A DNA stretch of 10,894 nucleotides. It comes from Methylotenera sp. (GTDB lineage Bacteria > Pseudomonadota > Gammaproteobacteria > Burkholderiales > Methylophilaceae). The number at the start of each line of letters is the position of its first letter. Positions within the stretch are counted from its first letter, which is position 1. The notes beneath the pieces are model-generated. The model made no database searches and was not told where the DNA came from. It saw only the letters and a program-made list of their open reading frames with translations. Location of the stretch: NCBI GenBank assembly GCA_005791685.1, contig SXVG01000103.1:1-10894 (forward strand). Direction: 5' to 3'. The position numbers were made by a program, and so were the translations under genes. Below are positions 5,928 through 10,894 of the stretch, in pieces.

Positions 5928-6347
5928 ATGCACATTACCCAAGGGCAATTTTCTTTTTTACCCGCGCTCACCGATGCGCAGATTAGCCAGCAGGTGGACT
6001 ATGCCATCAGTAAAGGCTGGGCCGTTTCGATTGAGTGGACGGACGACCCGCATCCGCGCAACGTTTATTGGACCATGTGGGGGCAACCCATGTTTGAAGT
6101 TAAAGAGGGTGCTGCGGTGCTTGATGATTTGCTAGCCTGCCGCAAAGCCTGCCCCAACGCTTACATTAAAGTGAATGCGTTTGATAACACCCGTGGCGTT
6201 GAGTCCATGGTGATGAGTTTTATCGTGAATCGCCCTGCCATGGAGCCTGGCTTTAAACTGGTGCGTCAAGAAGCGGAAGGCCGTGTGCTGCGTTACACCA
6301 CATCGTCTTATAGCACGGACACCCCCGCTGGCTGTTCACATGGCTAA
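5928..6347 (+). CDS. cbbS: RubisCO small subunit, form IC
   Basis: The small subunit caps the L8 core and is needed for full activity. The 139-residue product begins MHITQGQFSFLPALTD, as the family does, and has the core segment WTMWGQPMFEV. It ends with the roughly 30-residue C-terminal extension (from FKLVRQE to the end) typical of red-type small subunits, which forms a beta hairpin in the central channel. I prefer ATG at 5928 over the in-frame ATG at 5922. AAAGGA ends directly against 5922, but is correctly spaced from 5928, and the family consensus begins at the second Met. The last 8 bases overlap the start of cbbX, suggesting translational coupling. Confidence 0.96.
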   Translation: MHITQGQFSFLPALTDAQISQQVDYAISKGWAVSIEWTDDPHPRNVYWTMWGQPMFEVKEGAAVLDDLLACRKACPNAYIKVNAFDNTRGVESMVMSFIVNRPAMEPGFKLVRQEAEGRVLRYTTSSYSTDTPAGCSHG

Positions 6348-7239
6348 GCTTGCGGCAGGCATAGATTTAAGAAAGATCTTGCACGATGCGGACGTGGCGA
6401 CCGTGCTGGAAAAGCTCGATCAAGATTTGATAGGCCTGTCGCCAGTTAAGCAGCGCATTAAAGAAATTGCGGCATTTCTAGTGGTGTCACGTGCGCGTTT
6501 GCAATTGGGCATTGAGGGCGCGCAGCCCAATTTGCACATGTGTTTTACCGGCAACCCAGGCACCGGTAAAACCACGGTTGCGCTGCGCATGGCCGAGATG
6601 CTACACCGTTTAGGCTACGTGCGCAAAGGGCATGTGGTGAGTGTTACGCGGGATGATTTGGTTGGGCAATACATAGGGCATACCGCCCCAAAAACGAAAG
6701 AAATCCTGAAAAAAGCGATGGGCGGGGTGTTGTTTATTGATGAGGCGTATTATTTGTATCGCCCAGAAAATGAGCGTGATTATGGGCAAGAGGCCATAGA
6801 AATACTGTTGCAAGTGATGGAAAATAACCGTGACGATTTGGTGGTGATTTTAGCCGGCTATAAAGATCGCATGAATTTGTTTTTTCAGTCCAACCCTGGT
6901 TTGTCATCACGCATTGCACACCATATTGATTTTCCTGATTACACGCAGGTGGAATTGTTGGAAATTGCTCAGAAAATGATGGCGAGCATGCATTATCAGT
7001 TTGATGAAAAAGCGCTGATTGCCATGAATGACTACATTGCGCAGCGTCAAACTCAGCCGCATTTTGCCAATGCACGGTCGATTAGAAATGCACTGGATAG
7101 GATGCGTTTACGCCATGCTAACCGGATGTTTGATTTAAGTGCTGAGGCAAACGCATATGCCAGCGCTGAAGATTTATCCACCATTAGCGAAGACGACATT
7201 CGTGCTTCACGCGTCTTTAACAAACTTGAACAAACCTAA
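6340..7239 (+). CDS. cbbX: Red-type RubisCO activase CbbX (AAA+ ATPase)
   Basis: This is a hexameric AAA+ remodelling enzyme that pulls on the C-terminus of the red-type large subunit to release inhibitory sugar phosphates. ATG at 6340 gives 299 residues, the normal size. It overlaps the cbbS stop (6345-6347), and an open frame from 6283 is longer but only extends into cbbS. Visible features are Walker A GNPGTGKT at residues 71-78, the pore-loop region around YIGHTAPKTKE, Walker B VLFIDEA with Asp134-Glu135, and the sensor/arginine-finger region with NPGLSSRIAHHIDF. The C-terminal helical lid contains FANARSIRNALDRMRLRHANR. Its presence supports the red-type assignment of cbbL. No partner CbbX variant is seen nearby. 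Confidence 0.96.
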   Translation: MAKLAAGIDLRKILHDADVATVLEKLDQDLIGLSPVKQRIKEIAAFLVVSRARLQLGIEGAQPNLHMCFTGNPGTGKTTVALRMAEMLHRLGYVRKGHVVSVTRDDLVGQYIGHTAPKTKEILKKAMGGVLFIDEAYYLYRPENERDYGQEAIEILLQVMENNRDDLVVILAGYKDRMNLFFQSNPGLSSRIAHHIDFPDYTQVELLEIAQKMMASMHYQFDEKALIAMNDYIAQRQTQPHFANARSIRNALDRMRLRHANRMFDLSAEANAYASAEDLSTISEDDIRASRVFNKLEQT

Positions 7240-7273
7240 GCCTGGCATAGGCTAATTAACCATCAGGAGCAGC

Positions 7274-8338
7274 ATGCGTTCACCCATCAGCCTGGCACAG
7301 TATCTAGCCGACACCTTAAGCGGTGCAAGCAATGCAGAGAGCTTGGCTGCATTGCTGTTGTCTGTCGCTAACACCAGCCTACGCCTCGCCGCATTGGTGT
7401 CACAAGGGAGTTTGTCTGACATGACAGGCAAACTTTCCAGCCAAAATGTACAGGGTGAAACACAGATGCAACTTGATCTGATTGCCAATCAATTATTCAT
7501 TCAAGACTTAACGGCCAGTGGTTTGGTTGCGGGGCTGGTTTCTGAGGAGATGGATAATCCGCTGGAAATAACAGCTGGCGCGCCATTTTTAGTGGCATTT
7601 GATCCGCTGGATGGCTCGTCTAACATAGCAGTGAATGTGACCATAGGTTCTATTTTTTCGGTGTTAAATGCGCCCCATGATCATGCGCCAAGCGAGGTGG
7701 ATTACCTGCAAGCGGGCAAGCAACAACTGGCCGCCGCTTACGTCTTGTATGGCCCCAGCACCATGTTCGTGCTCACGGTAGGCAAGGGCACTTGCGGCTT
7801 CACGCTGGATAGGCAACTTGGCGAATACGTTTTAACCCATGCCCATATGCGCATTCCTGAAACGTGTGCCGAATTTGCCATCAATGCCAGCAATGTGCAG
7901 CATTGGGAAGCGCCGATACAGCGCTATGTGGAAGACTGCCAGGCAGGCGAAGCCGGTCCACGCGGCAGGGCGTTTAATATGCGTTGGGTGGCCAGTTTGG
8001 TGGCCGATATCCACAGGATACTCATTCGTGGCGGTGTGTATCTTTACCCAAAAGACAATAAGCGGCCGACTAAGGCTGGTCGATTAAGGCTGCTGTATGA
8101 AGTCAATCCCATGGGCATGTTGATAGAACAAGCCGGCGGCAAAGCGTCAACAGGGCGAAAATCCTTGTTGGAGGTGGCGCCTAGTGAGATACATCAACGA
8201 TTGCCCATGATTGCCGGCTCGCAGCAAGAAGTGGCGCTAATTGAACGCTATTACCAAAACTTTGATACAGGTTCAAGCCATGCGCAGGGGTCGCCATTGT
8301 TTGCTAAACGCTCTTTATTCCATAAAAATAGCCATTAA
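7274..8338 (+). CDS. cbbF: Class I fructose-1,6-bisphosphatase
   Basis: This enzyme hydrolyses fructose 1,6-bisphosphate to fructose 6-phosphate and Pi, an irreversible step of Calvin-cycle RuBP regeneration and of gluconeogenesis. The 354-residue product has the metal-binding Glu91-Glu92 (SEEMDNP), the signature DPLDGSSNI at 110-118, and the substrate-binding NMRWVASLVAD and YLYPKDN regions. A final LLYEVNPMGMLIEQAGG segment is characteristic of class I FBPases. CAGGAG precedes the ATG by five bases. It lies 34 bases after cbbX and 11 bases before prk, within the cbb operon. The last 25 residues (after RYYQNFD) are a variable tail. Some bacterial Calvin enzymes also use sedoheptulose bisphosphate, but the sequence alone does not show it. 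Confidence 0.95.
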   Translation: MRSPISLAQYLADTLSGASNAESLAALLLSVANTSLRLAALVSQGSLSDMTGKLSSQNVQGETQMQLDLIANQLFIQDLTASGLVAGLVSEEMDNPLEITAGAPFLVAFDPLDGSSNIAVNVTIGSIFSVLNAPHDHAPSEVDYLQAGKQQLAAAYVLYGPSTMFVLTVGKGTCGFTLDRQLGEYVLTHAHMRIPETCAEFAINASNVQHWEAPIQRYVEDCQAGEAGPRGRAFNMRWVASLVADIHRILIRGGVYLYPKDNKRPTKAGRLRLLYEVNPMGMLIEQAGGKASTGRKSLLEVAPSEIHQRLPMIAGSQQEVALIERYYQNFDTGSSHAQGSPLFAKRSLFHKNSH

Positions 8339-8349
8339 AGGAGATAGGC

Positions 8350-9216
8350 ATGTCTAGAAATTACCCGGTTATTGCAATTACTGGCTCATCGGGAGCAGGT
8401 ACCACGTCAGTGATGGGGAGTTTTAGGCATATCTTTAGGCGCGAAAATATTAAAGTGCAGGCCATAGAAGGCGATTCTATGCACCGCTATGAGCGCAAGG
8501 AGATGGACCTTGAACTGGCCAAGCAAAAGAAAATCCCGGACAGCCATTTCAGTCACTTTAGCCCCAGGGCCAATTTATTGGCTGAGCTGGCTGCCACCTT
8601 TCGGCAATTTGGTGAAACCGGACAATGCCAGGTTAGAAAATACTTGCATACCGATGACGAAGGGCTGGTCTATCAGCAAAAAGCCGGCACCATGACACCG
8701 TGGCAAGACAGCGCAGCGGGGGCCGAGGTTTTATTTTATGAAGGCTTGCATGGCGGTTACGTTGGCCCCGACGCAGACGTTGCCAAGCACGTGGATTTGT
8801 TAGTGGGGGTGGTGCCCATCATCAATCTAGAATGGATACAAAAACTGCATCGTGATCATAAAATTCGTGGCTATTCAAAAGAAGCGGTGACCGACATCAT
8901 CTTGCGTCGCATGCCAGATTACGTCAACTATATTTGCCCGCAATTCTCACGCACGCACGTTAATTTTCAGCGCGTACCCACGGTGGATACTTCCAATCCA
9001 TTCATTGCAAACGACATTCCAAGTGCCGATGAAAGCATGGTGGTTATTCGCTTTGGCAACCCCTCTGGGATTGATTTCGCCTATTTGCTCGCCATGTTGC
9101 ATGACTCCATGATGACCAGACCGAATACCCTAGTGGTGCCTGGTGGAAAGATGGGCTTGGCCATGCAATTGATTTTTACTCCCATGATCATGCGCCTGAT
9201 GAGTATGCGCGATTAA
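8350..9216 (+). CDS. cbbP: Phosphoribulokinase (class I, bacterial)
   Basis: This enzyme phosphorylates ribulose 5-phosphate with ATP to ribulose 1,5-bisphosphate, the RubisCO substrate. It is diagnostic of the Calvin cycle together with RubisCO. The 288-residue length fits the proteobacterial octameric class I enzyme. The P-loop is GSSGAGTTSV (residues 12-21). Thr in place of the usual P-loop Lys is normal in this family, not damage. The next conserved block is EGDSMHRYER, with the acidic catalytic residue, followed by HFSHFSPRANLL. FYEGLHGGYV and KLHRDHKIRGYS follow in order. AAGGAGAT precedes ATG. Class I enzymes are usually activated by NADH. Spacing to fbp is 11 bases and to the aldolase 19 bases, so co-transcription is very likely. 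Confidence 0.96.
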   Translation: MSRNYPVIAITGSSGAGTTSVMGSFRHIFRRENIKVQAIEGDSMHRYERKEMDLELAKQKKIPDSHFSHFSPRANLLAELAATFRQFGETGQCQVRKYLHTDDEGLVYQQKAGTMTPWQDSAAGAEVLFYEGLHGGYVGPDADVAKHVDLLVGVVPIINLEWIQKLHRDHKIRGYSKEAVTDIILRRMPDYVNYICPQFSRTHVNFQRVPTVDTSNPFIANDIPSADESMVVIRFGNPSGIDFAYLLAMLHDSMMTRPNTLVVPGGKMGLAMQLIFTPMIMRLMSMRD

Positions 9217-9235
9217 ACGGTTAAATTGAAACGAT

Positions 9236-10300
9236 ATGGCCCTCATCTCACTCAGGCAATTGTTAGACCATGCTGCAGAGCATCACTATGCCTTGCCTGC
9301 GTTTAACGTGAATAATATGGAGCAGATACAGGCCATTTTAAAAGCGGCCGATGAGGTGGATAGCCCCGTTATTTTGCAGGCTTCAGCAGGGGCTCGTGGT
9401 TATGCCGGAGAGGCGTTTTTACGACGTTTGGTTGAAGCGGCGATTGAGCAATACCCGCATTTGCCCTTATGCATGCACCAAGACCATGGCGCATCGCCAG
9501 CGGTATGTCAAACTGCCATTCGTAGCGGCTTTTCCAGCGTGATGATAGACGGTTCCTTAATGAGTGACGCTAAAACACCAGCCTCTTACGATTACAACGT
9601 AGACGTGACGCGCCGTGTGGTTGAATCTGCGCATGCCGTAGGCGTTTCGGTGGAAGGTGAATTGGGCTGTTTAGGCTCGCTAGAAACAGGGCAAGCCGGG
9701 GAGGAAGATGGCGTTGGCGCCGTAGGAATTTTAAACGAAGCGCAATTATTAACCGACCCTGAGGAAGCCGCAAGGTTTGTTCAAGCCACGCAAGTAGACG
9801 CCTTAGCCATCGCCATAGGCACCAGTCATGGCGCTTATAAATTTAGCCGCCCACCCACCGGCGATATATTGGCCATAGACCGTATTAAGGCGATTCATGC
9901 ACGCATTCATAACACGCATTTGGTCATGCATGGCTCGTCTAGCGTAGACCAAGAATGGTTGGCCATGATACGTCAATACGGCGGGCAGATTAAAGAAACG
10001 TACGGTGTGCCGGTTTCGGAAATCATTGAAGGTATTAAAAATGGCGTGCGCAAAGTGAATATTGATACCGATATTCGCTTGGCCATGACCGCTGCCATGC
10101 GCAAGAAAATGGCAGAAAGCCCAGAAGAATTTGACCCCAGAGTTTTTTTTAAAGCGGCCATCATTGCGGCTAAAAGCGTGTGCAAGAATCGTTTTGAAGT
10201 CTTTGGCAGCGCAGGACAAGCGGCCAAAATTAAAGTCATTGCATTGGATGCCATGGCGACCCGTTATGCCAACAATGAACTGGCAGCCGTGGTCAGATAG
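9236..10300 (+). CDS. cbbA: Class II fructose-bisphosphate aldolase, Calvin-cycle type
   Basis: This is a zinc-dependent aldolase that condenses glyceraldehyde 3-phosphate with dihydroxyacetone phosphate to fructose 1,6-bisphosphate. It may also form sedoheptulose 1,7-bisphosphate, as reported for CbbA relatives. The 354-residue product has PAFNVNNMEQ near residues 21-30, the metal and catalytic motif MHQDHG (80-85, with Asp83 and His84), GVSVEGELG with the conserved Glu, AIAIGTSHGAYKF, VMHGSSSV, and NIDTDIRLAMT near the C-terminus. The Shine-Dalgarno sequence is weak (GAAACG). It forms a natural pathway trio with fbp and the following tpi gene. A run of eight T at 10143-10150 encodes Val-Phe-Phe and the frame is intact through it. 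Confidence 0.96.
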   Translation: MALISLRQLLDHAAEHHYALPAFNVNNMEQIQAILKAADEVDSPVILQASAGARGYAGEAFLRRLVEAAIEQYPHLPLCMHQDHGASPAVCQTAIRSGFSSVMIDGSLMSDAKTPASYDYNVDVTRRVVESAHAVGVSVEGELGCLGSLETGQAGEEDGVGAVGILNEAQLLTDPEEAARFVQATQVDALAIAIGTSHGAYKFSRPPTGDILAIDRIKAIHARIHNTHLVMHGSSSVDQEWLAMIRQYGGQIKETYGVPVSEIIEGIKNGVRKVNIDTDIRLAMTAAMRKKMAESPEEFDPRVFFKAAIIAAKSVCKNRFEVFGSAGQAAKIKVIALDAMATRYANNELAAVVR

Positions 10301-10311
10301 GGGCTATTGAA

Positions 10312-10356
10312 ATGACGCCATTGCAACAGAAAATAAGCAGCTTAAGGTCAAAATAA
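10312..10356 (+). CDS. Possible 14-codon leader ORF overlapping the second tpi start
   Basis: In the gap after cbbA, ATG at 10312 opens MTPLQQKISSLRSK and stops in TAA at 10354-10356, whose last A is the first base of the tpi ATG (TAATG). Such an overlap is often seen with translational coupling. There is no clear Shine-Dalgarno sequence before it and nothing recognisable in the peptide, so it may well be chance. I list it because it fills nearly the whole 55-base gap. Confidence 0.2.
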   Translation: MTPLQQKISSLRSK

Positions 10357-10894
10357 TGAGGCGTAAGCTAGTGGTGGGTAATTGGAAAATGCACGGCAGC
10401 GTGGCTAAAAATAAAGCCTTGCTGGCGGATATCATGGACGGCGTGCGCGATTTTAACGGTGCAGACTATGTGGTTTGAACCCCCTATCCTTACATAGGGC
10501 AGGCACAGGCTTTATTGCAACATAGCAATGTGGCGTGGGGTGCACAAAACCTTTGTGCCACTGAAGATGGCGCTCTCACAGGCGCAGTTTCAGCCGCCAT
10601 GCTGGTGGATTATGGGTGCAGTTACGTGATTATTGGCCACTCTGAACGCCGCATACAATTTAACGAAACCGATGACACCGCTGCCACGCGCTTTAATGCC
10701 GCGCTCACAGCCAAGCTTACCCCCATATTTTGCATGGGGGAATCTAAAGAAGAGCGTGAATCGGATTGGACAGAATACGTCGTTGGGCGTCAGTTGGATT
10801 CCATTTTAAGGCGTTTTGGCCCGGAAACGTTGACGCAAGCGGTGCTGGCTTACGAGCCTTTATGGGCTGTTGGCACCGATGTGCCGGCCACACC
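10356..10894 (+). pseudogene. tpiA: Second triosephosphate isomerase with in-frame UGA at codon 41 (3' end outside window)
   Basis: ATG at 10356, with TAAGG eight bases upstream, opens MRRKLVVGNWKMHGSVAKNK, and the frame meets TGA at 10476-10478. After it the same frame stays open for 138 codons to the window edge. The two parts together align to the first tpiA without a gap over residues 1-175, with about half of residues identical. Asn9, Lys11, His95 (IIGHSERR) and Glu167 (AYEPLWAVGT) are kept. TGA falls exactly on Cys41 of copy 1. Differences at usually conserved sites are TGA-V-S in place of TGE-V-S (Ala77) and GTDVPAT in place of GTG.xA in loop 6. The simplest reading is a pseudogene from one base change (TGT or TGC to TGA). 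Recoding cannot be excluded. Copy 1 would cover its function. Confidence 0.8.
10482..10499 (+). other. Hairpin immediately after the in-frame UGA
   Basis: CCCTAT (10482-10487) and ATAGGG (10494-10499) are exact complements around CCTTAC, beginning three bases after the UGA. A bacterial selenocysteine element normally has its apical loop, with a G near its start, farther downstream (roughly 16-37 nt). This loop is closer and has no G, so it is not a canonical SECIS. Confidence 0.4.

Noticed and set aside
8383..8412. P-loop of phosphoribulokinase lacking the usual Lys
   Set aside because: GSSGAGTTSV is the normal form in proteobacterial phosphoribulokinases.
10143..10150. Run of eight T in cbbA as a programmed frameshift site
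   Set aside because: The normal frame is intact on both sides and matches the aldolase family; no alternative product is apparent.
9803..10254. Long minus-strand open frames inside cbbA and similar antisense frames elsewhere
   Set aside because: They lie opposite highly conserved genes, have no ribosome sites and show no recognisable protein features.
821..10310. Shared AGGGCTATT/GGGGCTATT upstream of both tpi genes as a common regulatory element
   Set aside because: The match is too short, and it lies in a hairpin in one leader but not in the other.
10476..10478. Genetic code change with UGA read as Trp or another amino acid
   Set aside because: cbbL ends with TGA at the correct family C-terminus, and no other gene in the window has internal TGA codons.
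10476..10500. Canonical bacterial SECIS element after the tpi UGA
   Set aside because: The nearest stem has its loop only 10-15 bases after UGA and no G at the start of the loop; no stem with the expected distance and bulged U was found within about 40 bases.
1..10894. CRISPR arrays, transposases, insertion sequences, phage genes
   Set aside because: No regularly spaced direct repeats, no transposase or integrase motifs and no flanking target-site duplications were seen.

Overview
The window (about 48-50% G+C by eye) looks like chromosomal DNA of an autotrophic betaproteobacterium, probably of the order Nitrosomonadales. This rests on the tpiA-secG-tRNA-Leu(GAG) order, a red-type (form IC) RubisCO with CbbX activase, and protein style throughout. 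The genus cannot be read from the sequence.

Left part (1-2340): the 3' end of a copper-type P1B ATPase; an intact triosephosphate isomerase (tpiA copy 1) behind a consensus -10 box; secG; and a tRNA-Leu(GAG) with several broken base pairs that looks decayed. In many Betaproteobacteria the nuo operon follows this tRNA. Here there is a strong bidirectional terminator and then genes on the minus strand. The first is an unlisted 31-codon single-membrane-span ORF with its own promoter, Shine-Dalgarno sequence and terminator.

Middle (2337-4278, all minus strand): a secreted HNH-motif protein, the DNA-binding protein HU with its terminator and promoter, and the LysR-type regulator cbbR. The HU promoter and the small-ORF promoter share an unusually similar 20-bp block.

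Right part (4279-10894): a divergent cbbR/cbbL control region with a perfect 16-bp inverted repeat, then a compact plus-strand Calvin-Benson-Bassham operon: cbbL, cbbS, cbbX, fructose bisphosphatase, phosphoribulokinase and class II aldolase. A second triosephosphate isomerase (tpiA copy 2) follows. Together these encode CO2 fixation, RubisCO repair, RuBP regeneration and the triose/hexose steps. Phosphoglycerate kinase, GAPDH, transketolase and ribulose-phosphate epimerase are not in the window.

The most interesting observation is in tpiA copy 2. It aligns without gaps to copy 1 for 175 residues and keeps the Lys, His and Glu catalytic residues, a good ribosome binding site and its operon position. 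It has an in-frame UGA at codon 41, exactly where copy 1 has Cys41. A recent nonsense mutation is the simplest reading. Recoding (selenocysteine, cysteine or readthrough) is testable but no canonical bacterial SECIS is visible.
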